Assembly: GCF_050947875.1 (NCBI RefSeq)
Contig: NC_134574.1
Coordinates: 157,522,699 to 157,586,698 of the forward strand
Length of the DNA stretch: 64,000 bases
DNA from: Dermacentor variabilis
Taxonomy: Eukaryota > Arthropoda > Arachnida > Ixodida > Ixodidae
Direction of reading: 5' to 3'
In this document: in pieces, positions 10,650-24,500 of the stretch
Numbering within the stretch: the stretch's first letter is position 1
Layout: each line of letters begins with the position of its first letter
The notes under the pieces: generated by a model
The model's database searches: none
Told to the model about the DNA's origin: nothing
Seen by the model: the letters and a program-made list of their open reading frames with translations, nothing else
Made by a program: the position numbers and the translations under genes

Positions 10650-10914
10650 CTCTAAAAATTTTATCACCCTTAAGGGTGTAAATGACTTGTCCCATGGGTG
10701 ACACCCTTTTTGGGTGTATTGATAAACCCCAAGCAAAGGGTATAAATTAACACCCCACAAAAGAAGGGGTGTTAATATGACGTCACCTCGCCTATGGGTG
10801 TAAAACAAACAACACCCTTTCTAAATGGGGTGTAACACAGACACCACCCTTTCAATATGGGCGTAGCATGGACAACATCCTTCCAAAAGGGTGTTATTCC
10901 TGCAAGTATTTTAG
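10650..10914. repeat. MITE-like element made of alternating ACACCC/GGGTGT motifs
   Basis: Repeated GGGTGT and its complement ACACCC occur about ten times, in alternating orientation, over roughly 250 bp (for example AACACCCCACAAAAG, then GGGGTGTTAAT). The outer edges read CTCTAAAAATTTTA and, on the other strand, GCTAAAATACTTGC. This is the architecture of a foldback/MITE family. No coding capacity. Confidence 0.6.
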
Positions 10915-12281
10915 CGTTCACTACAGCTATGTAGTTAATGGGCAGACTAGCTGTTGTGAATGCTGCCTAGCCTTAGCTATGGTACTACCTTGTTCAGTAT
11001 GAGCCAGAATCTGTGAGGCGTCGTCATATTGCGCTTCTGGTCCGTCATGTGGTAGCATAACGTGCGACCCTTTCAGGCAAACAATTTAAGGTTTCGCCAT
11101 TGCAGCAAGGCACACACGCCATGCTTTTCGTAATCTTCCTCTGCAGTGACAGTACACTGCCGGCAGGATGCAGAGCGCAATAACAATGCGCGCTGCACTA
11201 AGGACACAGGATCTCCCACACCTTGGTGCACCAGTACTTATAACCCCGTGGAAACAGCACACAGCCAAAAGCATAGTTACATGCATTTCAGAAATAAAAA
11301 ACCTCCACTTTTCTTGGTCAAAAATTTTCGCAACACCAGCTCGACCGGGAGGGAAAGACACCACAGCTCGTTGTTGCAGCTCATATTGAATGCAATAGAG
11401 CGCAAGCAATGCATGCATTGGCGACGGTAACAAGTGCAGTACTACAGAAGCATACATTTGCCTGTCAATCAGTTTTTTGCCGTTTTAAGCACACATTTTA
11501 TACCTCTATTCATCAAAGTTGTCATTTATCTCCACGGGATGCTTCTACTAGTACTTTCACACATATGACTTAAAGGTAGCACTGAAAGCCAAAGAACAAA
11601 GTGCTTCCACGTCGAATGTTTCAGCATTTACGAACAAAACAGCATGTGTAGCTGTGCATGCTGTTCAATATATAAGCAAGCACTATTTCCTGAAATATAT
11701 GTATGCTCCATTTACTGACAGTGACCTGCTTATACCCAATAACTTAGTTTATTTTTCACCATGTGCTTGCATTGAATATTCCACAGGCATTGTAAGTTAA
11801 GCTACCAGAATAACAATCAGCTAGTCTAAGGTTACCTAATTGAACAAAATCATTGTAAAATTTGTGACGAAATGTCAGTGTTTATTTCATTCAAGAGAAA
11901 TGGTTACATAATAATGTTTGCACATTTTAAAGGTAAAAAGGAAGATGAGTAAAACCGTACTAATACAAAGACATAAGCACCGAATAATGGCACAGGCTTG
12001 TTCAATTAAATTTTAAGCAGAACAGTTTTTTTAAATAACCTCACTACGAACCATCACGTTTTCATTCGAAAAGCACTGCACCTTATTATAAAGCATAGAA
12101 ATAACCAGTCACATAAGTAAGAACAAGTCTGAGTGTGTCTTTAACACAAGGATAAAAAGTTGGGCGAGTTGGTACAGTAACATGATCTTGGATTGTAGCG
12201 CGAAGTGACACAGACACAGACACAGACTAGAAGCAGACAGGATGAGCCCTAACTCTCAGCTAAATTTTTATTGAAACGACG

Positions 12282-12408
<127 letters not shown>

Positions 12409-12961
12409 GACTGCAAAAACCGCAGCACATCATGACTATTGAATACATAGTAGTAACATGAAGACGACAAACAAAAGCTATCAGCCATCAACTGCATGGC
12501 AAATCTGAGTGCAAGCTATTCTCTTATCAAGTATACCTGTAGGCATTGCGACCAATGTGCTCCCAAGATGTACGAGGCATTAGTCATTGCAGAGTTGTAA
12601 GGACATGGCAATCCTAGGATGATTATGTTCTTGAGGCTTTTTTCCCCACTTTCCATCTTTTGAAACTTGTATACTTTAGTCATGAAAACAAAAATGCTAT
12701 AACTGGCGTGTGATAAGTTTTGCATCTTATTTCCTAGCAGCTCATTGAAACGAGCCACGATGACAAATTTAAATGCTGTTACCTCATCAGACATTCAAAT
12801 TTCTTAAACACAAACAAAACCAGATAGGCTTTAGAGTGAGCATCACTTTAAACCAGTGTAATGTATTTAAGTTATTGCACCACTTTGTGCCAGGTAAAAA
12901 CGTTAGAAACACAAAAAATGCTAAGATTCTACGGCCAACCGTGAAAACTAAATAAAAAAAA

Positions 12962-13183
12962 TCATAAAGCTTTCTTAAACGGGTACAGGAGCTTTACAAC
13001 TGGCCGTCTTGGTGATGGACACGCAGATAGATGAGCAGCCATTCCACTGAGACGAGAATGTTGAGGGCTTCGCATGGAAGTCTGTGAGATGCTGCAGAGT
13101 AGTTCTTGGTCCACGTGAAGGAGGTTGCTTGCATACACGTCTGGGCCACCATACTGAATGCATGGTGTTACCGGAACCTTTTC
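12962..13183 (-). CDS. Possible terminal exon of an unidentified gene
   Basis: On the minus strand a pyrimidine-rich stretch followed by CACAATGCAG makes a credible acceptor at 13,184. Downstream, a frame opens with GEKVPVTPCIQYGGPDVY and runs 73 codons to TGA at 12,962-12,964. A second frame is open over most of the same DNA. I do not recognise the protein. It lies 2.2 kb beyond the CLASRP stop on the same strand, so it could be an alternative last exon, an exon of the next gene, or chance. Composition (Ser, Pro, His, Leu) is protein-like, but there is no domain signature. Confidence 0.3.
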   Translation of the reverse strand, partial: EKVPVTPCIQYGGPDVYASNLLHVDQELLCSISQTSMRSPQHSRLSGMAAHLSACPSPRRPVVKLLYPFKKAL

Positions 13184-15419
13184 CCCCTGCATTGTGGTAA
13201 AAAAGCATGGTTAAGTTTATACGATATTTAATATGCAAAAAAAAGAGGTGAGGCATGCAGACAGGACACGAGAGTAGAGAAGTGAACACGAACGCGAAAA
13301 ACATGAAAAATTTCATGAAATTGTTTTATTAGATAAAATTTTTTATACTATGTGTCATTCATTATGAGGGTTCATAACCGCAACACATTTAATACAGAAG
13401 CAGGTAGAATTATCGGTTTGGTCAGTTTGTACAAGCTCGTTTGAGGCAAGAAATCGAGTTTCACAAACACAACCTCAACATTCTTGATTGAAAAAGGAAC
13501 ACCTCACATGACATGCAGTCCTGTGAGTGGGAATTGCACAGTTCAAGAAAAACAAATTAAAACTCACAGACCGATCCTGAAAAAGGAATAAGCACCTGCT
13601 ACTGCAAAAAGCGAATTAATTGATAGGTTTTAGTAGCACAAGGGCATTTTTGGCCAATGAGCGCCAAGTCTATACTGCAAAAGATAAACTTAGTGCATCT
13701 TTACAAAGCAAATATATAAAGATGACTAATGCCTCTCTGCACTACAGTTGCTTTGCTCTAGCGTGAAGTCATTTTAATGCATGCACACGTACATACACAT
13801 GCTACATCCAAGTGTAACAGCTGCAGAATTAAAATTCGGCAGCAACAAAGTCGCAACCTTTAACCACTGATCTCAAGCTGTACTAGTGACTGGATGTAGT
13901 ACCAATATCGCCAATGACGAGTTGCACTCTTTCTGCCCGATGTTATGCTGCTCTTATGTCAAAGATGAGTTACAGTCGGCATTGAGGGAAAGCTGCCCTC
14001 AAGAGCAGCTCTTTTTGTGTTATTTCTAACCAGAGACCAATGAATTAATATATTTTTAGAATGAGAATGACACAGAAAAATTGAGTACGTAAAAAATTTG
14101 GTACATTTTTCTGGAATTAACTTGGGGGTTAACGGCTAAAGCGGCAATCCAGACACTAGAACAAGTTTCGACATGTTTGCTACCAGTGAATGCTAGAAGA
14201 TATGTTGGCATTCTGTAGTTTTGTCCAACAATGCAAAAGGGATTCTTAATAACTGAGGAAATAAATGGAAAAGTATCATGAAGTATATTTCGTGAATGTA
14301 ATGCAGAATCACTGTAATGCAGAATCACTCAACTTCTGTTACTATATAATCTCCACTTGATTAACCTGCACTTTCTGAACTAGTTCAGGAGGTGCTGCAT
14401 TTCACTACTCATTCCACCAGTTCAACGTGGCAGCAACTGCACGTTGTGATTTGTTCTACTTAGTGCAGGCTTTGTACAGGGCGAGTTCACAGCATTAGAA
14501 GGCAATGTCCAATGTGATTTCTGCACCATTAAATCTGGCAAGAAATTGTGGAGTTCACTTTATTAATCAAGGGCAAAAGTTTGTTGACACAGCTGTCTGA
14601 CACCATACAAAAGAAAAAAGTTAAGCCTAGAGTTCAAATTTTTGGATTTACGGAGCATGGTATGCACTCATACACCGGTGAGTCAGGATGGCACTTTCTA
14701 GCTGCTCTTCGTACAAATGCACAGCAAATCTTCTTGTAGACCAAAACTTTCATCGAGGCCTTTTAAGTAAATCAGGGAAAGTACACAGAAACAGCTGGTA
14801 CATACATGTCTATTAGTAGAATTAAGGAAAAGCTTTAACTCCAGTTTTAAACGCAGCGGAGAAAAAAATGCTGCCAGAGGTGACTCAAACGTAGCACTGA
14901 ACCCTGAAAAAAACCAGCTGTGAAAAACACATTTCCCAAATAGCTTACGATTGAGTCGATGACATATGCATGGCTGCACAATGCGGCTGAGGCGGGACCA
15001 ATTCGCAACAATTACCCCAAAGCTCTACTGTCACATCCTTTGGTTTTTCCAAAGTGCTACTTTTCAACTAATTGGTTGCTGCTCATCAACGTGCAGTTTT
15101 CGCATAGTGGCAAGAGAACAGGGGCAATAAGGGGGAAAAAAACATTTGATGCACTCACAGGCCAAAAGTTCTCTAGCACACATTAGCACAGCTCGTATGA
15201 CGTCCCCATCACAAAGCATTTCTTTCTTAACACTATTTCTGTGATGGTGCTCAGTTATCGTCCCCCTTCCACCCCCTACCCGACCCCACCCCCACTGGCA
15301 ACACAGGGTCACTCAGTCAGTTCACTTCGCAAAATTCATCTCAGTCCACATCTTCTCGGTCCTGTAAGGCTAGGGGCCAAAGCTGCGCTAATCCCAGTTG
15401 AGCGCCTTTCGAAGACACC
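13184..15419. other. Downstream flank / 3' UTR region of CLASRP
   Basis: No gene was recognised. This is the transcribed 3' side of CLASRP on the minus strand. The nearest clear AATAAA on that strand that I noticed is at 14,559-14,564, about 860 bp past the stop codon. The rest is AT-rich with no long open frame. Confidence 0.35.
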
Positions 15420-15519
15420 TCAGTAGTCTACCAATGCCTTGGACGATGACCACGACGATGTCGTCGGTGGTCGTGACCGGAAGTAATCTTGCGGTGGAGA
15501 CCGTGACCTTGATCGGCTT
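15420..15519 (-). CDS. CLASRP: CLASRP terminal coding exon
   Basis: The TTATCTATCCAG acceptor is followed by 32 codons and TGA at 15,420-15,422. Joined to exon k it reads YYSRRRSRSRSRSPPQDYF, the counterpart of the vertebrate C-terminus SRRRSRSRSRSPHY. The tail after that (TTSSWSSSKALVDY) is longer than in vertebrates. Confidence 0.87.
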
Positions 15520-18500
15520 CTGGATAGATAATAACCGCAACTAGATTAGAAGCAATATGAAATTTACTGTTTTAGGACTTAAAGAAAAGAACATCGCCAT
15601 TGACCTAATAATGCTTACGTCCACTTCCTAGATTGCAACCAAATCTTTATTGCTCTTTTAGCTCACATATTAATGGCTATCTCGCTTTGTCTGCATCATT
15701 ATCTGACTATATAGTATGGTCACAACCTAGCTTGCAACAAAGCCACTACAACTTGAACAGTTCTGCACAGTCACAAGAGAAAGTACGATAGGATGCATTA
15801 GGCCATCATGTAAACATTAAAATATACTGTAGATGACAACTACATGCCTCTTGCAGCTGCAATCTTATACTAAGTCTTATAATAAGTGGGTGTTCCTTAT
15901 AAAGGTGCACCGTACTACTGGAAAGGCAGTGCTCCAAATAAAAATCTACAGTCACCACAGATCCACGACTTCCACCCACCTTCGTCGTGAGTAGTAAGCT
16001 GGATTTCTTGTGTGCTCTGGAGGGGTGGGCACGTATGATGACTCGCCTGGGGGGCGGGGTTCAGGGCTTAGACTTTGGCTTCGCGAGCGGCTGCCAGAGC
16101 GACTGGAGTAGCCGTCACGGCCGTCTCGGCTTCCATCGGGTTCGTAGTCATAGTCGTCCCTTTCCTTGTGCCTCTTCTCCCATTCCCTAGGTGGCAGCAT
16201 TGCAAAAACTAAGTCAGCCTGTGGACACAGGCTCACAGTGAAAGCAGCATCATTATGCATCCCAACTGCAGCAAGCTCCAGTTTACTCCAGAAAAAGAAT
16301 GAAGCTTAACAGAACTCCCTGAAAGTTGAAGGGACACTGACGGGAAATTATCAAGCAGAGTTAGGTCAATAGACTATTCATCTGGAAGTCCATCATCACT
16401 TCCTGCGTTACAATATATAAGACTTCGTTATGTCGACAATTGCCACTGAAGGTCCAACTACTGATGCTCAATTTAAATCTCCCACAGCAAATAGCACGAG
16501 CTGACAATCGCCCACATGACCTTGCCCTTTGCGGCTCTCTGTGAATCGGGCAGTACCGATGTCATGCGACAGCTACCACAGTCCAAACTACTAGGCAGCA
16601 CCACTCAGGGTTTCCCATTTTCACCATTTTCTCACTTAGAACTGTTCACGCTACAAATGACTGATTTGTTATTACAGAAGCTTACTCTTTCAATTCAGCT
16701 TGACTTAGTAGTTTTCTTAGTATCCTGTTAAGGGCACCAACATGACTGTGAATTAACAGAATAAGGGGAAACGTGTGGGTACAAACACTGCCAGTGATAT
16801 AAAGGCCAGGAACCTCTGCCAAAGCAAGGTGCCAATGGCCAAGACATATGTTGATCAGATAAGTAGATATGTGAGGTATGGAAATGTGTGTTGATGTAGA
16901 TCTAATGAATTGACCGATTCTATCCTGCTGACTTTCTCGACAAATGCTATTTCTTACTACTTTCCAGCCACCAAGACAAAATTCCTTCTGATCCATTAAA
17001 AAACCCAGCACTACCAGTTTCAATTTCCGAGACCTGAGTGGCTTTTTTCCCCACTGTGAACCTCTCCTAACCACAGCTGAAGCTCTAAAGAGTGAACATG
17101 GATCTATATCACCAGTGAACATGGCATATCACATGAAATGAACATGGAAGTCAATTTAAAAATTTTTTCGCTACTATCAGCACGCAATAAATGTACGCTT
17201 ATGACATATATTTGGATATAAAAACACATTCTTTTGGTTGACTTTGTTATTACTACGTTGCACTATATAACTTGTACGCATCTCCTTTGAAGCTGTCATG
17301 CTAGTCTGGTCAATGCCCAAATGTTCCTTTTCATGAATCTTCCTATATCAATCATGACGCCTAGGCTATATAAATTACATTGAAGTTTGCCTTCAATTGC
17401 TTAAACCTATGTATCCTGCCAAGTAGGTGTTTGGAGGTCAGTTCTGGCCATGAAAAACACGATCACGTGGAAATTGAATATATCTTTCAGCTACTAGCAT
17501 GCACACAATCTTCTCTATGCCTTCTTTTTGATATGACACCGACAGAAATGCATAATTAGGAATGACTGGGCCTTAACCCTTTGAGGGTCGAATTATTTTG
17601 AAAAAAACTTTCCCAGGTGGTCAAATTACTTTATTGCGGACCTTGAATGTACAAAATATGTTAGGTCGGGAATAAATAGTCAAAAATAATTAGGAACAGT
17701 ATTTTGGTGTCTGCATCACTCAGAACTGCAAAATGTTCAATAGTATTTCCGAGCATGGAACTCCTTGAAACACGGGTCTGCGCACAGCGCCTTATCGCAG
17801 TCTGCACACCTAAAATGCGTGTCTGTTCTCTTGAAGCGAGTAGTTGTGTTGGCGCACACATGCCATCTCTGCGTACGGCTGCCTTGGGCAGAGGTCTGAG
17901 GCACCCTCTCACGTAAGCGCGTTGCCGCGGAGAGCGAGAATACCTTGTGAACGGCGCTGATAAGCAAGTGGTGATAAACAAGCTAAGAGCAGTGCCAATC
18001 AAGATAGAAATCAACTTCCGCCGCCCCTGCGAGAGCGTGCCGACAAAGAGAAAGACCACGTTTCAAGCGCCTCCGTTGCGATCACGCGGCGGAACCGAAA
18101 CCGCGTTGCCACTGAGAGCGAGAATACCTCGCGAACGGCGCTGAAGCAAGCTAAGAGCAGCGCCAATCAAGATAGAAATCAACTTCCATCGCCCTGCAAG
18201 AGAGTGAAGACAAAGAAAAAAATGACGTTTCGCGCGCCTCCGTTGCGATCACGCGGCGAAACCAAAACCGCCAAAGGGGCGTTGCCGCAGTCTGAGCGAC
18301 GCGCTGAAGCTAGCAATCAGCTCTGTTTATCTCCCCAAGAAAGTAGCACCAAGTTCAAACGCATCTTGTAAGTGCTAAGAGGTGGCAGCACCTCCCGATG
18401 AGCGTTCGTCATTATGGCGCGAAATTTCAAACGGAGGGTCGGAACCGTATCCGTATGGCAAAGACCTTGCGGGACAGAAAACCGCCGCCGTACATGTACG

Positions 18501-21500
18501 GCGAAAACCTTCAAAGGGTTAAAAGTCTGGAAATCATTCACACACGGCTTTTCACTCTCCTACCAGCACCACAGCCCTCGATTCTCCAGAGCAAAAGTGC
18601 AGCCAACTACTCAATGGTACTCGAGTGTAGTGTGACAAGGATGTTGTGCAGTCATTCTAGTATGGTGAGGCAACTGCATAACGGTGTATTGCAAGATACC
18701 GCTAGCCAAGACAATGTTCTGCAGAAACAGTAGGCGTTTTTGGGGGATGCGTGAAAGTTTTTTCAAAACTAACACAATGCTTCTGCACAGCTGGCATTGT
18801 CTTGAGCACTTCAAAAGCCGTTGCAGGCACTGTTTACCGACTGAAACATTTTGTTATAATGTACATGAGGTTCGTTCAATTACCAAAGTTTCTTCAATTA
18901 CTACCATCGTCTGACCAAGCAAGCTCATGGCCAAGCACTGCGGATGTGTTTTTAAAGATGCACTGGAAACAAAAAAAATACACTTGAGCTAAAATAAAAA
19001 TAGACTAAATTTGTTGCAAGTGCCAGGCCAATGAATTGGTGGTCGTGCCAAATGCATGACATAGCCTCCGCATAACATGCACATAGCTGGCCATGGACTT
19101 GGCACTCAACTGAAAAGGAGCATGCAACGCTACGCACTAGCACCATGCGAAGCACATTAAATAGCAGTGCCATGAATCGTACAGCTTCCTACAGAAATCA
19201 ATAGAAGGAACTCTGATGCCAGTGCCTACGCGAGCTGCAAGTGTGGCAGTCCAGCCAGCACAGGAATGATGGATAGTGTAGGCAGATGTGCCTGAACTCC
19301 ATACTTCTAGCTTCAAACGGCCTTGTGGTGTTGCAAATTACTCATTGTCAACAAAGGTGGTAGCTCAGAAATTGTGGAAGACAGTGTGCCATTAAAAAAA
19401 GAACAAAAAGCCGCAAGAATGTTTGAAGCAACAAGCACGGAGATTATACAAATCTATGTACTACCCCCGTCATTCCCACGGCAGCTTAATGATAGCAGTG
19501 ACAAGTGTTCCCTCTAGTTTTTCGTCAGAAACTCTACGCCATGCTTAGCCTTTTAAAACACAAAAAAAAACACAGCAACAGTATAAAATACATATGCACT
19601 GTTTTCATAATCTTGTGGTTCAATTATTTAAGCTGGTTTTTTACCGTAAATACTGTTTTCCTTCTTGCTTGTTCGCGTCACAATTTATCAAGTTTGTGCA
19701 AATGCACTTGCGCAAGCTTTTTACTCTGTCCGCTATGTGACGCTCGTGAAAATACAGTAAACGACCGATTTTCCGGAAGCCAGATTTTTTGAACATGCCC
19801 GATAATTCGGATGGCTTCTCGGCACCACCACTATACAACAGAGTCAGCGTATAAGAGCACCTAAAATTTCGGACGCTAAACCTTTCACCTCCGATTTTTG
19901 CTCTGACCGTAGGTCCGAAACGGCATTAATCGAAGCCACCACCGCCGCCATTTTGATTATCTCACCACCTCGAACCGGCGCTCTGGCACGCCGTAGCCGT
20001 AGCCACCACCGCAGCAATGCTACGCCTAGCTGCTTCGACGTTCGCTATTAAGCTTTTGACGTTCAGTGCTGTGCTTTTCATTGAAAGAATTCGCCACTGT
20101 CCACAATGGCATCGACTCCACCTTTGTAATCCTCGCCGTTGGCTTCAAAGCTCGAAAAGCACAACACGTTGAATAATGCCAGTTCCCGAAAGTCAGCCTC
20201 AGCTCCATACAGCAATGATACGCGGTGAAGCATACGCGAAGTGTTGCGGTGAAGCATACCAAGAGTGGAAAGGAACAATTGTCACAGGACGCAGTATGTA
20301 TACCTTAATTATACACGCGTGCACCCACAGTCTTCCGTCACAGTACGAACACCGATATGACTAATATTAAAGTCTACTGGCAGGTATTCAGAGCTTCCTC
20401 GGTAGTGCCTGTGGCGATTTGAGCCCTCCAGGGTAAGAAAGGCATGCATTGATTTTTTTGGATTGCGAAATTTTTCGGATGCTTTCGCAGCCCCTAGGGA
20501 GTCCAAAAAATCTGATATCGACTGTAAATGCATTGGATGTGAAAGCTTTATACTGCCTCTGTGTTTTTCATGTGCTAAAAGGCTAAAATGTAATATTGGC
20601 ATGCCCAAACTGGCATTCTTTCAAGTTATATCTCTATGCCATGATCCATGTGCAGATCTAACGAACCTCATAACAGGCTCGCGTGATAAGCCGAGTTTTT
20701 TCCTAAAACCATTTTTCCTAAAATTTAGGATTCGCTTGATATCTTCAAGAACATCAATTTTGAGCCCCCTAAAAGGATGCCCTCTAATGCACCCCTACCC
20801 CCTCCTTCGGCAGTGAACATTTAAACTAAAATGCGGGGACGAGATGATGCGGAATGACAGCAGTGGTGGCAGCACGCAGAGAGATGGGGGCATGGCTTCT
20901 GCACTTGGCACAGAGCTGTGGGCACAATTACCATCTCTGTCATCATTGGATCGGTCCCGTCCAACGGGAGATTTTCGGCGAAGGAGGAGCAGTTCGAGAA
21001 AGACGCCGGACCTACCTCTGGCGAAGACGGAGGGCCATTCCCCGCAGTTCCTCAGCCCGATCCTGGTGGAGCAGAGAAAATGGTGGGATGCAAGCATCAG
21101 ATTAACTGACTGTATCATCGAGTGTCCATACAGGTATGTCAATCAGGCAATCGCGAAGTGCCTGACAGACTGATCAAAATAAATAAATTAATTTTGAGGC
21201 GCTATGTGCCAAAAGCACAACCTGATTATGAGGCACGCCATAGTGGGGGAACTGAAGATTAATTCTCACTATCCATGGTTCTTTTATGTGCATGTAAATG
21301 TAAATGCGGCTGCCCCGGCGGGGTAGAACTCGCGACCTTGAGCTTAGCAGCTACCACAGTGGTCAAGTGTCCGACTGGTTGAATTTATAAGACTCGATAT
21401 AACTGTTTAAACCAACTCCTGGCTTGATAGAGATGCTACTCTCATATGACTAAGCCGCCGAGCATTTCTACGGGGGTTGGTCAGTTGATTGAGCTGAATT

Positions 21501-24500
21501 GCACAATAGAAACCTTCTTCGAATGGTGGTGTCCAAAACATGATGCCTATTTTGTCATTATTTCCAAAGCCTGTTCTCGCAACCGTTGCCCCTGCTAAAG
21601 CTGGTAGCAGAGGGCGTCAACAAAGGCAAACAGGCTATGGTGTGTAGTTTGGAGATTCACTGTAGTTTCAGCACAAAAGCCTCAAGAACAACTAGGATTT
21701 ACTGTGCCTACCCATCCTAGACGTTTTCGAGCAAGTGCTTATGGAGTTTAATCATGACTGACCACCATGCCCTTTGACACTGCATAGAAAAGCTCATGGA
21801 GGCTGCATCTCGCTCATATAAGTGGGAACAATCACGTTATACAGAAAACCATGGCATCCAAGATTTCAATGCATCACATTGTATGCAACAGGGGCAAAAT
21901 TTAGCAATCACAAAGGGCCACGTGTGAAACTATTGCAGGTTTCAGCAAGCAGTTTATCAATGAAATGGCTGCATACTGCTTCCCGACCTTATTCCACAAA
22001 CAAGCAATTCCTTAACACAATGCCAAACCTTTATTCGACGTTACCAAAACTTGTGACATCACAGGAGGCCGGTGCAGAAACATCTAGGTGGCATCGCCAC
22101 CCTCCTTTTGTTTATTTTTCATCATTTCTGGCTTGCCGAATTTTCACCTGCAGGAAGAGGCTCACCGATTTCCAACTCCGATAGTAGTACAGTTGAACCC
22201 AGTTATATCGAACTTTCAAAAAAACACCTATCAGTTTGATATAAGTTTGCTAAACTGGTCGTCGTAAAATCACATACGAGCACTTTGTTGATAAAACTAG
22301 CTTAGTTTCACATGAAATGGTCCCGTACCTGCTTGGGCAACTTCGCTGCCCTGCGACAGCGCGCACTTCTCCACACTGCCTAAGAGTTGGAGCAGCTGAG
22401 GCCACAACCTTCCACATTTACGCAGAAGTGCTGGACTAGCGCGAGTGCAAGAATTATCTCAGAGGATGTGGGAAAAGGATTGTCGCTGCTTTTTTCATTG
22501 TGCCCGCTTTCACTTGTGCTCGATACAATGTCGGCAACGTAGTTTTCGTTTTCTGGCTCTCTCGTGGTCCCGGCACCATCATCCGCACTCATAAACTCAT
22601 CGCCTGTCGATTTGTCAAATGCTTCCGGAAATTCTGACAGCTAGCTCCAAGCTTCGGCGACACCTGAAATGGCTTCGTCACACTCATAAGCATTTTCAGA
22701 GTAATCACGAGGCACACGGAAGCTGGCACGTCTGAAGCAGTTTCGGATGAACCACTTGTACACGGCCACCTTAACGTCTTATACATGGCCGTGCGTACAT
22801 GTCGGATGCTACAGGCACAGTGTCGTTTGCCTGCCTTAGCACCTAATCTCGCTTTTATTCTTCAAGATTGTGCTGAGAGTGCACCTCAGAATCTTGTACA
22901 CCGTGGTGACATCAGACTTCTTACCGCATTCGACTCGATATATGACTTCGAGCTACATGGGCCTGCCGCTTCGCGCTAGCCATCATGGCAACACTACAGA
23001 AGGCCCACAAGTCACAAACACAATGAACGAGAAAAGCAGCGAGGCATCCATCTCGCACAAGGGCACAAGAGCCTCTGATTGGCTATCTGAGCAAGCGCTG
23101 CGGGCGGGCCAGGATCACATTTTGCAGGGGGAGTCGCCAACTCACCCGATGCGGTGCGGTCATGGTAGGGAGAGCAGGTGGATGGAGACGCGCCGCCGGG
23201 CTAAACCAATTTTGGCATGTGTCGGTGGGTTTCCCCGCCGCCACAAGGGAAAGCGAACTTCCAGGGCCACTTTTGCTCTATATGACGTTCAATATATCAG
23301 GAGTCACTGATATTTTTGTTCAATGTAACCGTAAATTTCGCTATATATACTCGTAACTATACCTTGTTCAGAAATTGTTCGATATACAGGATAACTTGAT
23401 GCAAACGGTTTCGATATAGTCGGGTTCAACTGTATAGTAATCCTACACATCTCAAATTAGTGTGTATCCAGGGTTCTCCCCAGAAGTTTTTGAGGCTTGA
23501 ACATCTTGCAACCAGAGGGAAGGGAGGTTACACATGCAACTGAGCCTCTCTGTCTCTCTAGTACTACCATTCTACCATTTTGAATTGTAAATTGCCTAAT
23601 TTTACATTTTGGATGTATTAACAAAACTAACACAAGCTAGCAATGCAGTTTATCTCGGATGCCAAGCTTCACTGGGACAAAGAAATGCACAGCTTGCCCC
23701 TGTCAAAAGGTGCCCGAAACACACGCCGGTGCTTCAAATCTGCATGAGGCAATCAGATCGAGCACTTCCTGTGCCCACGTGGCAGCAGTAACGAATTGTG
23801 ATGCTAGTTTCATCATTTTTTTTCTCTTCTTTTGCTTTAATTTCTGCACGGCAAAGGCTCTGTGGCTATCTGAAGCCCAGATCACTCCTGTTTAAGAAGG
23901 ATCCGAAACAGGGGTGTTGCATCACCGGAAAGTCGCACAATCAGTGGGGCGATGGCACCTGCTGATGGACAATTTTCTAACAGACTTTTGTTGACAGCGC
24001 ACCAAAAAAAAGTGATCTCTTTCAACTTTGACATGACTTATCCTTTTAACATTTCCCCACGTGATAAAGGAACGGCCGAGGATCACCCTCCCCCAGAAAT
24101 AAAGAATATTGACTGGTTAACTGGAGCAGTGGGCAGCAAATTGCACATTTCCACCACGACATTTCCAAGCTCTAGCTCAAAAGCTCCCATCTAATAAATG
24201 GGAACAGAGAAATTTCTTTGGGCAACCAATGCACTGATTTTGACGAGGTTTGCTGCACTTAAAAGAAAAAGTTAAAATATAGCAACAGTTGGAAGTAGTT
24301 TTTCAATGGCACTGCAACTCTCCCCTCAGCAGCGCCGTTCAATATTTCCATCTCCCCCTGCACGACCCTGTTATTAACGACGCAAAGTGCTTGTAATTAA
24401 GCGTTGTGTCGTGCAATGTATTGGCATGGCAAAATATCAATGAATTGATCAAAATCAATAGGAAACCCTGTGCTGGTCTGCAAAAGGCATCAAGATTGCA

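Noticed and set aside
20844..21173. Plus-strand frame with Arg/Ser runs
   Set aside because: Wrong strand for CLASRP, three overlapping frames open in the same DNA, no recognisable domain.
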